Source: Streptomyces prunicolor NBRC 13075 (GTDB taxonomy: Bacteria; Actinomycetota; Actinomycetes; Streptomycetales; Streptomycetaceae). From it: a stretch of DNA of 64,000 nucleotides. Position numbers and translations under genes: made by a program. The stretch spans positions 1 to 64,000 of the forward strand of contig NZ_BARF01000063.1 in NCBI RefSeq assembly GCF_000367365.1, written 5' to 3'. The notes beneath the pieces were generated by a model, which was given only the letters and a program-made list of their open reading frames with translations, did no database searches and was not told where the DNA came from. Each line of letters opens with the position of its first letter. Position 1 is the stretch's first letter. This document shows positions 8,837 to 17,540 of the stretch, piece after piece.

Positions 8837-10003
8837 ATGCGTCATTTCGGGCACATTGCCCCTGAGGTACGGCAGCGTCTCTTCTTCCAGGAGCCGTGCG
8901 AGTTCGACGCGGACTCCCCGGCCAGGCTGCTCGCCGCGGCCCTGGGCGCCACGCTCTACAGCCCGGCCACCCGACCCCACCTCGCCGACGACATCGTCAA
9001 GCTGGCGGGACGCGGTGTCGTCTCGATGGTGCTGTGCCTGGAGGACTCGATCGGCGACGAGGACGTCCCGGCCGCCGAGGAGAACCTGGTCCAGCAGTTC
9101 ACCGAGCTGGCAGCCCGCCCGGACACCGAGCTGCCGCTGCTGTTCATCCGGGTCCGCGTGCCCGAACAGATCCCCGATCTCGTACGCCGCATGGGCCCGG
9201 CCGTAGAACTGCTCTCCGGCTTCGTGATGCCGAAGTTCACCGAGGAGAGCGGCACCCCCTTCCTGGAGGCGCTGGCCGCCGCGGAGGCGGCGAGCGGCCA
9301 CCGGCTGTTCGGCATGCCGGTCCTGGAGTCGCCGGAGCTGCTGTACCGCGAGTCGCGTGTCGAGACCCTGGAGGGCATCTCCCGCGCGGTCGACAAGTAC
9401 CGCGACCGCGTCCTCGCCCTGCGCCTGGGCGTGACGGACTTCTGCTCCTCCTACGGCCTGCGCCGCGCCTCCGACATGACGGCTTACGACGTCCAGATCG
9501 TCGCCAACGTGATCGGCGACGTGGTGAACATGCTGGGCCGCGCCGACGGCACCGGGTTCACGGTGACCGGCCCGGTGTGGGAGTACTTCCGGGTCCAGGA
9601 GCGCATGTTCAAGCCGCAGCTGCGCCGCAGCCCCTTCCTGGAGGGCCAGGCGGAGGAGCTGCGTGAGGCGCTGATCGAGCACGCCATGGACGGCCTGCTG
9701 CGCGAGATCTCTCTCGACCAGGCCAACGGGCTGATGGGCAAGACCTGCATCCACCCCTCGCACGTGCTGCCCGTGCACGCGCTGTCCGTGGTCAGCCACG
9801 AGGAGTTCTGCGACGCGCAGGACATCCTGCGGCCGGAGCGGGGTGGCGGGGGCGTGCTGCGCTCGGCGTACACGAACAAGATGAACGAGGTGAAGCCGCA
9901 CCGCGCCTGGGCCGAGCGGACGATGCTGCGCGCCGAGATCTTCGGGGTCGCACGCGAGGACGTCGGCTTCGTGGAGCTGCTCGCCGCCGGAATCCCCGGC
10001 TGA
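8837..10003 (+). CDS. CitE/HpcH-type C-C bond lyase of the Ter biosynthetic module
   Basis: A TIM-barrel aldolase/citrate-lyase-like protein of 388 residues. Typical features are VVSMVLCLEDSIGDEDV, the basic residue and acid pair around LFIRVRVP, FVMPKFTEES, FGMPVLESPELLYRE, and the metal-site region LRLGVTDFCSSYGLRRASD. It matches the family described as the C-C bond lyase of Ter-linked operons rather than primary citrate lyase. ATG 8837 follows GGGGGAGC at 8826-8833. The next gene starts only 14 nt after its stop, so the two are co-transcribed. The substrate is unknown. The proposed role is making or breaking a carbon bond in a nucleoside-like metabolite. Confidence 0.88.
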   Translation: MRHFGHIAPEVRQRLFFQEPCEFDADSPARLLAAALGATLYSPATRPHLADDIVKLAGRGVVSMVLCLEDSIGDEDVPAAEENLVQQFTELAARPDTELPLLFIRVRVPEQIPDLVRRMGPAVELLSGFVMPKFTEESGTPFLEALAAAEAASGHRLFGMPVLESPELLYRESRVETLEGISRAVDKYRDRVLALRLGVTDFCSSYGLRRASDMTAYDVQIVANVIGDVVNMLGRADGTGFTVTGPVWEYFRVQERMFKPQLRRSPFLEGQAEELREALIEHAMDGLLREISLDQANGLMGKTCIHPSHVLPVHALSVVSHEEFCDAQDILRPERGGGGVLRSAYTNKMNEVKPHRAWAERTMLRAEIFGVAREDVGFVELLAAGIPG

Positions 10004-10017
10004 ATCGCAAGGGACGT

Positions 10018-12591
10018 ATGAACAAGGCAGTGAACGACGGGGTCCGGCCGGGCAATAACGAGGTCTGGTCGGGCAGTTGGGTCGCGGAGCGGCTCGGTGT
10101 CGAACTGCTCGGCGACCCCGAGCTGACGGACCTCCTGGGCCTGGCCCTCCGCCGCAACCCCAAGCGGGCCCACCTGCTCGTGTCGAACGTACTCGGCAAG
10201 CACGTCCCGCAGTCCCCGTCGATCGTGTACGGCTACGGCTTCACCCTGGGCCGTAGGGTCCGCGACCTCCTCGGCCCCGACGAGGCCGCCCGGGCGGTGG
10301 TCCTCGGCTACGCGGAGACGGCGACGGGCCTCGGCCACGCGGTGGCGGACGGCATCGCCGTCGCCCCCTACCTCCACTCGACCCGCCGCCCGGTCGCCGG
10401 CGTGGCCACGGCGGGCGGCTTCGAGGAGTCCCACTCCCACGCGACGTCCCACCTCCTGCTGCCGGAGGACCCCGAACTCCTCGCGGGGGAGGGGCCGTTG
10501 GTCCTGGTGGACGACGAGTTCTCCACGGGCAACACGGTCCTGAACACGATCCGCGACCTGCACGAGCGTTATCCACGTGACCGGTATGTGGTGGTCGCCC
10601 TGGTGGACATGCGTTCGGCGGCGGACGCGGGTCGGTTGGACGAGTTCGCGGCGGAGATCGGCGCGAGGGTGGACCTGGTGGCGGCGGCATCCGGCACGGT
10701 TCGCCTGCCGGAGGGGGTGCTGGAGAGGGGCCAGGAGTTGGTGGCGCGGTACGAGGCAGGGGGTGCTGGGGCAGGTGGTCTGTCGTCTGCTGCGCCGTCT
10801 GGGCTGGTCGCGCAGTTCCCCGCGCCCCTAAAAACCCACCTGGACGCCAACCCCCCAGGGGCGCGGGGAACTGCGCGACAAGCCCCCACCGGCCCGCACC
10901 CGACCCACAACCGAACCACCCGAGTCGAACTCCGCTGGCCCAGAAACCTCCCCGACGGTGGACGTCACGGCTTCACCCCCCAACACCGAATACGCCTCGA
11001 ACGTGCCCTCCCCGCAATGGCCGCCCGCCTCGCAGACGCCCTCCCTGAGGGCGCGCATCGCGTGCACATCCTCGGTTTCGAAGAGCTGATGTACGCCCCG
11101 TTGAGACTGGCCCGCGAGTTGGAACAGGTCGTAGACGCTGGTGTCACCTACTCCACCACCACCCGCTCGCCCGTCCTCGCGGTGGACGACCCCGGCTACG
11201 CGATACGAACCCGCCTGACCTTCCCGGCCCACGACACCCCCGCCGACGGCCCGGGCGACCGCTACGCCTACAACATCGCCGGCGCCGGTTTCGACGCGGT
11301 CGTCGCCGTGATCGACGACACTGCCGACACCCCCGAACTCCACGCCCCGGACGGCCTGTTGGCGAGGCTCGCCGAACACACCCCGCACGTCATCCTCGCG
11401 GTAGTGCCCTCGTACGTCCCCGAAAGGCCCCCCATGCTCCCCGAGCCCCTCCGCGGCCCCGCCTTCTCCTCGTACGCGCCCGAAGAGGTCGGCTGGCTGC
11501 TCCAGGACCTCTCGGACGTGACGCTGGAGGCGCCGACCGAGGAGCGCGAGGAGGCCATCCAGAGCGGCGGCGCGCATTACGCGGAGTCGCTGCCGGTGGA
11601 GTACCAGCCGAGCGAGCAGTACCAACAGCTCTTCCACACCGCCCTGGACGAGGCCGCCGGCCGACTCGCGCTCGCCGTGGGCGCGGTCACCGAACTCGTC
11701 CTCGCCGAGCGCTCCCCGCACCCCGTGCTCGTCTCCCTCGCCCGCGCAGGAACCCCCGTAGGCGTCCTGATGCGCCGCTGGGCCCAGTACCGCCACGGTC
11801 TCGACCTCCCGCACTATGCCGTGTCGATCGTGCGCGGCCGAGGCATCGACGCCAACGCGCTCCGCTATCTCGCCGCCCACCACGACCCCGCCGACGTCGT
11901 GTTCGTCGACGGCTGGACCGGCAAGGGCGCCATCACCCGCGAACTCACCGACGCGGTCAGGGAGTTCGAGGAGTCCGACGGCATCACCGGCTTCGACCCG
12001 GAGATCGCGGTGCTCGCCGACCCAGGATCCTGCGTGCAGACCTACGGCACCCGCGAGGACTTCCTCATCCCCTCCGCCTGCCTCAACTCGACCGTGTCGG
12101 GGCTGATTTCACGCACGGTGCTCCGCTCGGACCTGGTCGGCCCGCACGACTTCCACGGCGCCAAGTTCTACCGCGAACTCGCCGGAGTCGACGTCTCCGT
12201 GGACTTCCTGGACGCGGTCGCCGCCCGCTTCCCGGAGGTCTCGGACGCGGTGACCGTCCTCGCCAAGGAACTGCTCGCCGCCGACCGCACCCCAACCTGG
12301 GAAGGCTGGGCGGCAGTTGAGCGGATCAGCGAGGAGTACGGCATCCACGACGTGAACCTCGTCAAGCCCGGCGTCGGCGAGACCACCCGGGTGCTGCTGC
12401 GCCGGGTGCCCTGGAAGATCCTCGCGCGAGCCGGTGCGGGTGCCGACCTCGACCACGTCAGACTCCTCGCCGAGCAGCGAGGCGTGCCCGTCGAGGAGGT
12501 GGCCGAACTGCCGTACACCTGCGTGGGGTTGATCCACCCCAAGTACACGCGCGGTGCGACCGGCGCTGACGGCAAGGCGGTGGCGGTCTGA
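10018..12591 (+). CDS. Four-domain fusion: PRTase_2, TRSP, StiP-type PRTase and PELOTA
   Basis: An 857-residue multidomain protein. Residues about 30-245 are a phosphoribosyltransferase with a PRPP-loop-like segment LVLVDDEFSTGNT at 161-173. Residues about 260-300 are a low-complexity linker. Residues about 300-500 hold the domain named for its TRSP motif, seen in TTTRSPVLAVDD. Residues about 520-770 resemble the StiP-type PRTase (HYAESLPVEYQPSEQY, ARAGTPVGVLMRRW, VFVDGWTGKGAITREL). The last about 90 residues look like the PELOTA RNA-binding-like domain (VKPGVGETTRVLLRRVPWK, YTCVGLIHPKY). Such modules occur beside TerD/TerC genes and are proposed to make a nucleoside-like compound. In many genomes, as I recall, the two halves are separate genes. 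It overlaps the next gene by one base. Confidence 0.87.
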   Translation: MNKAVNDGVRPGNNEVWSGSWVAERLGVELLGDPELTDLLGLALRRNPKRAHLLVSNVLGKHVPQSPSIVYGYGFTLGRRVRDLLGPDEAARAVVLGYAETATGLGHAVADGIAVAPYLHSTRRPVAGVATAGGFEESHSHATSHLLLPEDPELLAGEGPLVLVDDEFSTGNTVLNTIRDLHERYPRDRYVVVALVDMRSAADAGRLDEFAAEIGARVDLVAAASGTVRLPEGVLERGQELVARYEAGGAGAGGLSSAAPSGLVAQFPAPLKTHLDANPPGARGTARQAPTGPHPTHNRTTRVELRWPRNLPDGGRHGFTPQHRIRLERALPAMAARLADALPEGAHRVHILGFEELMYAPLRLARELEQVVDAGVTYSTTTRSPVLAVDDPGYAIRTRLTFPAHDTPADGPGDRYAYNIAGAGFDAVVAVIDDTADTPELHAPDGLLARLAEHTPHVILAVVPSYVPERPPMLPEPLRGPAFSSYAPEEVGWLLQDLSDVTLEAPTEEREEAIQSGGAHYAESLPVEYQPSEQYQQLFHTALDEAAGRLALAVGAVTELVLAERSPHPVLVSLARAGTPVGVLMRRWAQYRHGLDLPHYAVSIVRGRGIDANALRYLAAHHDPADVVFVDGWTGKGAITRELTDAVREFEESDGITGFDPEIAVLADPGSCVQTYGTREDFLIPSACLNSTVSGLISRTVLRSDLVGPHDFHGAKFYRELAGVDVSVDFLDAVAARFPEVSDAVTVLAKELLAADRTPTWEGWAAVERISEEYGIHDVNLVKPGVGETTRVLLRRVPWKILARAGAGADLDHVRLLAEQRGVPVEEVAELPYTCVGLIHPKYTRGATGADGKAVAV
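10802..10884. repeat. Complete dispersed palindromic repeat inside a coding sequence
   Basis: Arms GCGCAGTTCCCCGCGCCCCT (10810-10829) and its exact complement (10857-10876) are 20 bp and perfect. They extend to 28 bp per arm (10802-10829 and 10857-10884) with one mismatch. The 27-nt loop is AT-richer. The repeat is read through in frame as linker residues about 262-290 of the PRTase fusion. Related copies are at 7796, 13391, 28440 and 37069. Confidence 0.92.
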
Positions 12592-13418
12592 TGCCGGTAC
12601 TCGTCGCGAGCGACCTCGACCGTACGCTCATCTACTCCTCGGCCGCCCTCGCCCTGACGATGCCGGACGCGCAGGCGCCCCGGCTGCTCTGCGTCGAGGT
12701 GCACGAGAGCAAGCCGCTGTCCTTCATGACGGAGACCGCGGCCGGACTCCTCACCGAACTCGGCGAACTGGGTGACGCGGCCGTCTTCGTGCCGACCACC
12801 ACCCGCACCCGCAAGCAGTACCAGCGCATCAACCTGCCAGGCCCGGAACCGAAGTTCGCGATCTGCGCCAACGGCGGCCACCTCCTCGTCGACGGCGTCA
12901 CCGACGAGGACTGGCACGCCGGGGTCCAGGCAAAGCTGGCCGCCGAGTGCGCGCCGCTGGAGGAGGTCCGGCAGTACCTGGCGGACACCGCCGACCCGGC
13001 GTGGGTACGCAAGCACCGCGTCGCCGAGGACCTCTTCGCCTACCTCGTCGTCGAGCGCGAACTCCTCCCCGAGGAGTGGGTGAAGGAACTCGCGGTCTGG
13101 GCGGAGAACCGAGGCTGGACGGTCTCGCTCCAGGGCCGCAAGATCTACGCCGTCCCGAAGCCCCTCACCAAGAGCGCAGCGATGCGAGAGGTGGCCCACC
13201 GCACGGGCGCCACCCTGACCCTGGCAGCCGGCGACTCCTTGCTGGACGCCGACCTCCTGCTGGCAGCAGACAAGGCCTGGCGCCCGGGCCATGGAGAGCT
13301 GGCAGACGAGTCCTGGACGGCCCCCAACGTCACGGCCCTACCCGAGCGAGGCGTCCTGGCGGGCGAGCGAATCCTGCGGGAGTTCTTGACACAGTCCCGT
13401 ACAGTCGCCCTTTTTTAG
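12591..13418 (+). CDS. HAD-superfamily phosphatase of the Ter biosynthetic module
   Basis: A 275-residue HAD hydrolase, Cof/sucrose-phosphatase-like. Motif I is ASDLDRTL at residues about 6-13, motif II is VPTTTRT at about 67-73, a Lys follows in the KPLTKSAAM segment, and motif III is AAGDSLLDADLLL near residue 220. The start ATG overlaps the previous TGA stop (TGATG), which implies translational coupling. It probably dephosphorylates a product of the two upstream enzymes (inference from operon structure). The last nine residues (TQSRTVALF) and the stop are encoded within the left part of a dispersed repeat, so the native C-terminus may have been altered. Confidence 0.9.
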   Translation: MPVLVASDLDRTLIYSSAALALTMPDAQAPRLLCVEVHESKPLSFMTETAAGLLTELGELGDAAVFVPTTTRTRKQYQRINLPGPEPKFAICANGGHLLVDGVTDEDWHAGVQAKLAAECAPLEEVRQYLADTADPAWVRKHRVAEDLFAYLVVERELLPEEWVKELAVWAENRGWTVSLQGRKIYAVPKPLTKSAAMREVAHRTGATLTLAAGDSLLDADLLLAADKAWRPGHGELADESWTAPNVTALPERGVLAGERILREFLTQSRTVALF

Positions 13419-13475
13419 GGGCGCGGGACTGTATCGATTTGCGGCTCCGCCGCGCGGGCGCGACCAGCCCCCACG
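13391..13475. repeat. Dispersed repeat copy overlapping the 3' end of the HAD gene
   Basis: Inverted arms ACAGTCCCG (13391-13399) and CGGGACTGT (13424-13432) surround CGCCCTTTTTTAGGGGCG. After that comes the GGGCGCGACCAGCCCCCACG tail also seen at the left end of the window. The T6 tract and hairpin could terminate the operon. Confidence 0.75.
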
Positions 13476-13505
13476 CACCCGCACCCGACAACGCACAGAC
13501 TCTGC

Positions 13506-13721
13506 CTAGCCGCAGCACCCGCCACCACAACAACCGCCGCCCCCGCCGCCCCCTCCGGCCGCGGGGGCAGAGGACGTACCCCCCACCGCCACAGCCGACA
13601 GCAGCTTCACCGTGTCGTCATGCCCGGAGGGACAGTCCGCCGGCGCGGAGGACTCCGCCATAGGTCGGCTGACTTCGAATGTGGTCCCACAGGTCCGGCA
13701 GCGGTACTCGTAGCGAGGCAT
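13506..13721 (-). CDS. FmdB-type zinc ribbon protein with Gly/Cys-rich tail
   Basis: A 71-residue protein. The N-terminal MPRYEYRCRTCGTTFEVSRP is the classic zinc-ribbon half of the FmdB regulatory family. The second pair is not the usual CPxC but a lone Cys in APADCPSGHDD. The C-terminus is GGGGGGGGCCGGGCCG, so extra cysteines end the chain. It is likely a small metal-binding or regulatory protein of unknown target. It is transcribed toward the repeat at 13391 and away from the PBP gene. Confidence 0.85.
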   Translation of the reverse strand: MPRYEYRCRTCGTTFEVSRPMAESSAPADCPSGHDDTVKLLSAVAVGGTSSAPAAGGGGGGGGCCGGGCCG

Positions 13722-13984
13722 GGCATCAGGCTAACCCCCACCTCACATGAGCCTCACATGAGTACGGCACCTTGTTTTTTCATGAAGGTTTCGGCTGTGT
13801 CCTGTTCTGTCGTTTTCTTATATGGAGAACTTGCGAAGACCACTGGTAATTTGAGGGCGTCGCGTGATCTGTGAGGCCGGGGGGAACCGGGATTTGCAGT
13901 CGCGTCCGCGGCAACCTGGACAGACCCTCGTACGACTGTGCGTCTGCCTGTGCGAGCAATACGGAGTGCGGAGGGGAACGCGTC

Positions 13985-16216
13985 GTGAGCCACGAGGGGG
14001 AGGGGGAAGAGCCTCAGCGACCGGACGAGACCATGCAGTTGAAGCTCCCCGCCGGGTTCCGTCCGGACGAGACCATGCAGCTGCGGTTGTCCGACCTGGA
14101 GATACCGGAGGCGTCCGAGATACCCGAGGGGGAGACGAAACCGGTCCGGCACCGGGGGCGCAAAGCCCACCGCGCGTCCCTCCGCAGCCGTCTCTCCCGC
14201 CTCGCCGCGATCCTCCGCACCCGCTTCGCCCCCGTCGCCGCCCGCCTCGCCCCGGCCGTGATCTTCCTCACGCCGTACGTCCGCAAGCTGCGCCCGATGT
14301 ACCCGCGCCCGGGCCGTACGGACTGGCGCCGCTGGATACCCTCGTGGCGGCAGTCGGTCGGGGGCGTCCTGGCCGTCGTAGGTCTCAGCGGAATGTTCCT
14401 GGTCGTCGCCTACGCGACCACCGACATCCCCTCGAACCTCAACACGTACGCCACCCAGCAGGACAACGTGTACTTCTGGTCGGACGGGACGCCCATGGCC
14501 CGGACCGGCTGGGTGCAGCGGCAGGCGATGCCGCTGAAGGACATCCCCGAGGACGTCCGCTGGGCCGTGCTCGCCGCGGAGAACCAGAGCTTCTACAGCG
14601 ACCCCGGCATCTCCGTGAAGGGCATCGGCCGCGCCCTCTACCGCACGGTCGGCCAGGGGGACACCGAGGGCGGTTCGACGATCACCCAGCAGTACGTGAA
14701 GAACGTCTATCTGACCCAGAACCAGACGGTGAGCCGCAAGTTCACCGAGGCGATGATCTCCCTCAAGCTCGACAACAAGATGAGCAAGGACAAGATCCTT
14801 GAGGGCTATCTCAACACCAGCTGGTTCGGCCGCGGCACCTACGGCCTGCAGCGCGCCTCGCAGGCGTACTACGGCAAGGACGTCAGTCAGCTCAACGCGA
14901 GTCAAGGCGCCTTCCTGGCCTCGCTGTTGAAGGGCGCGGGCCTCTACGACCCGACGCTCAGCAAGGCCAACCACGCCCGGGCGGTGGCCCGTTGGTCGTG
15001 GATCCTGGACCGCATGGTGAAGATCGGCAAGCTGTCGCCGGCCGAGCGCGCCAAGTACAAGACCTTCCCCGAGCCGCTCAAGCAGTCGAAGACCTACGAC
15101 ACCGGAAAGCAGAGCGACTACCTGGTCGAACTGGCCACCCAGTACGCGAAGAAGACCGCGCACATCTCGGACAAGGACTTCGACCTCGGCGGCTACCAGA
15201 TCTACACGACCTTCGACCGTAAGCGGGAGACCGAGCTGACGGACGCCGTGAACAAGGCCCGCAAGGACGCGCAGAAGAAGAACGCCGACACGGCAAAGAC
15301 CGCGCACTACGGCGCCTCCTCGGTGGCCTCCGACGGCCGGATCCTCGCCGTCTACGGCGGCCCCGACCACCGTACGCAGGGCTACAACGACTCCAACTCG
15401 ACCACTGTGCCCGCCGGTTCGGCCTTCGAGCCGTTCGTCTACGCCGCCGCCCTGGAGCACGGGGTCACCAAGACCCGTGGCAGACCGCCGACTTCGGTCA
15501 CCCCGGACACGCTGTACGACGGGAACGACGGCGTGCCGATCACCACACCGGAGGGGCCGTACTGGGACCGCAGCGGCAAGAAGGTCGCCGCGCACAACGA
15601 CGGCAAGAAGTCCTACGGGCAGATCAGTCTGCGCCAGGCCCTCGCCCAGTCCGTGAACACCCCGTTCATGCAGCTCGGCATGGACACCGGGCTGACGACC
15701 GTACGGAAGACCGCCGAGGACGCCGGGCTGCTCTCCTCCAGCTTCGGCGCACAGGTGCCCGCGCTGTCGTTGGGGAATGCCACGCCCAGCGCCTTGCGGA
15801 TGGCGAGCGCGTACGGCACGTTCGACGCCGGGGGCGTCCACACCGAGCCGTACTCGGTCCGCCGTATCACCCGTAACGGCGCCGCGGTCGCCCTGGAGCG
15901 GCCGGAGCCGACCCGGGCGATGAGCAGGACCACCGCGAGCGAGGTGACGGACGCGCTCACGGACTCCTTCGGCCTCGCGCATCCCAGCGCAGCCAAGGCC
16001 GCCGGAACCGAAGTGGCGGGCAAGACCGGTACCACCCAGGACGACACCGCGGCCTGGTACGTCGGCACGGCCAAGTCCGTGTCGACCGCCGTCGTCGTCT
16101 ACCGCATCGACCTGGGCAAGAGCCTGGAACCCCTGCCCCTGAAAGGAATCTCCGGCACCCCAGTCACCGACGTCCCCTACGGCATCTGGTCGAGAGCCAT
16201 GACCCCGCTCGGCTGA
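13985..16216 (+). CDS. Class A penicillin-binding protein with non-canonical SxxE motif
   Basis: A bifunctional murein synthase of 743 residues. The order is a cytoplasmic tail of about 120 residues, one membrane anchor (GGVLAVVGLSGMFLVVAYA), a GT51 glycosyltransferase domain with catalytic Glu199 in AAENQSFYSD, then a transpeptidase domain. In the latter the SxxK box reads SAFE (Ser479 to Glu482), so the catalytic Lys is replaced. SVN (556-558) and KTG (680-682) are intact. The tail has a tandem RPDETMQLK / RPDETMQLR motif. GTG 13985 was chosen for the GAGGGG ribosome site at 13971. An in-frame upstream extension exists without one. It is followed by a NodB-like gene. Confidence 0.9.
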   Translation: MSHEGEGEEPQRPDETMQLKLPAGFRPDETMQLRLSDLEIPEASEIPEGETKPVRHRGRKAHRASLRSRLSRLAAILRTRFAPVAARLAPAVIFLTPYVRKLRPMYPRPGRTDWRRWIPSWRQSVGGVLAVVGLSGMFLVVAYATTDIPSNLNTYATQQDNVYFWSDGTPMARTGWVQRQAMPLKDIPEDVRWAVLAAENQSFYSDPGISVKGIGRALYRTVGQGDTEGGSTITQQYVKNVYLTQNQTVSRKFTEAMISLKLDNKMSKDKILEGYLNTSWFGRGTYGLQRASQAYYGKDVSQLNASQGAFLASLLKGAGLYDPTLSKANHARAVARWSWILDRMVKIGKLSPAERAKYKTFPEPLKQSKTYDTGKQSDYLVELATQYAKKTAHISDKDFDLGGYQIYTTFDRKRETELTDAVNKARKDAQKKNADTAKTAHYGASSVASDGRILAVYGGPDHRTQGYNDSNSTTVPAGSAFEPFVYAAALEHGVTKTRGRPPTSVTPDTLYDGNDGVPITTPEGPYWDRSGKKVAAHNDGKKSYGQISLRQALAQSVNTPFMQLGMDTGLTTVRKTAEDAGLLSSSFGAQVPALSLGNATPSALRMASAYGTFDAGGVHTEPYSVRRITRNGAAVALERPEPTRAMSRTTASEVTDALTDSFGLAHPSAAKAAGTEVAGKTGTTQDDTAAWYVGTAKSVSTAVVVYRIDLGKSLEPLPLKGISGTPVTDVPYGIWSRAMTPLG

Positions 16217-16259
16217 CCACCGCAGCGCAACCGCCACCTCCTCGCAGAATGAGCCGCCC

Positions 16260-17540
16260 ATGAAGCCTCGGACGAAGGCACCGTCCGGCCGCCGCCGCAG
16301 AGCCCCTGAACCGCGCCGTCGTACCCCCAAGCCGGGGTTCCTCACCCTGGCCGTGTTCCTTGTCGTCGCCTCGCTGGTGACCGGGTATCTGGCGCTGAAC
16401 CGGGACAACACGGCGCCCACCGCGTCGGCGGGCAAGAACGCCGAGCCGAAGTCGACCAAGGAACCCGCCTGGGACGGCAAGACGAAGGTGCTGGGGGACG
16501 GCTCCACTTCGTACACGGGGCCTCAGACCGACCAGTTGAAGGCCGTACCGCTCAAGCCCGGTGAGAAACCACCCCAGTTCGTGGTGTTCTCCTGGGACGG
16601 GGCGCTTCAGGGGGACGACAAACTCTTCTCGCACTACCGGGAGATGGCGAAGGAGTACAACGCCCACATGACCTTCTTCCTCACGGGCATCTATCTGCTG
16701 CCCAAGAGCAAGAGGGACCTGTACCACCCGCCGATGCACTCGGTGGGCTCGGCCGCGATCGACTTCCCCACCGACCAGCACATCCGGGACACCCTGGAGC
16801 AACTCCGCCTGGCCTACGAGCAGGGCAACGACATCGGCACCCACTTCAACGGCCACTTCTGCGAGGCCAAGGGCGGCGGTGAGTGGAGCGTCGCGCAGTG
16901 GAAGAGCGAGATCGACCAGTTCTTCTCGTTCGTCGAGAACTGGAAGACCAACACCGGCTACACCGATATCCCGGCCCTGCCCTTCGACTTCAAGAAGGAG
17001 GTCGTCGGCGGCCGCGCCCCCTGCCTGGAGGGCCAGCCCAACCTCCTGAAGGCGCTGAAGGGTTACGGCTGGCGCTACGACGCCAGCTCCCCGGGCGACT
17101 TCCAGATATGGCCCACCAAGAAGGACGGCCTCTGGGACTTCCCGCTCGAACTGCTCCCCTACGGGGACAACATCCAGGCCCTGTCGATGGACTTCAACTT
17201 CCTCTACAACCAGTCGGGCGGCACCACCCAGGGCGACCCCGCGAAGTTCGCCGACTGGGAGAAGAAGACCGTCGACTCGTACATGGCCGGCTTCAACCGG
17301 GTCTACTACGGCAGCCGGGCGCCCCTGTTCATCGGGAACCACTTCGAGAACTGGAACGGCAGCATCTACATGAAGGCGATCGACCAGATCATCCCGAAGA
17401 TCTGCACGAAGAAGGGCGTCAAGTGCGTGTCCTTCAGGGAGCTTTCGGACTGGATGGACGTTCAGTCGCCCCAGACTTTGCAGCAGTTGCGCAGCTTGGA
17501 CCCGGCCCAGTCGCCGGACTGGTCCACGGTGGTCAAGTGA
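16260..17540 (+). CDS. Membrane-anchored NodB-like polysaccharide deacetylase
   Basis: A protein of 426 residues with a basic N-terminus and one membrane segment (GFLTLAVFLVVASLVTGYLAL, about 26-46), then an extracytoplasmic catalytic domain. Metal-binding features of the carbohydrate-esterase 4 fold are visible: Asp113 in FSWDGAL and the HxxxH pair His195/His199 in GTHFNGHF. The domain continues through RAPCLEGQPNLL and YGWRYDASSPGDFQIW. It probably deacetylates peptidoglycan or another cell-wall glycan. It starts 43 nt after the PBP stop on the same strand, which fits a shared wall-metabolism role. The substrate is not shown by sequence. Confidence 0.85.
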   Translation: MKPRTKAPSGRRRRAPEPRRRTPKPGFLTLAVFLVVASLVTGYLALNRDNTAPTASAGKNAEPKSTKEPAWDGKTKVLGDGSTSYTGPQTDQLKAVPLKPGEKPPQFVVFSWDGALQGDDKLFSHYREMAKEYNAHMTFFLTGIYLLPKSKRDLYHPPMHSVGSAAIDFPTDQHIRDTLEQLRLAYEQGNDIGTHFNGHFCEAKGGGEWSVAQWKSEIDQFFSFVENWKTNTGYTDIPALPFDFKKEVVGGRAPCLEGQPNLLKALKGYGWRYDASSPGDFQIWPTKKDGLWDFPLELLPYGDNIQALSMDFNFLYNQSGGTTQGDPAKFADWEKKTVDSYMAGFNRVYYGSRAPLFIGNHFENWNGSIYMKAIDQIIPKICTKKGVKCVSFRELSDWMDVQSPQTLQQLRSLDPAQSPDWSTVVK

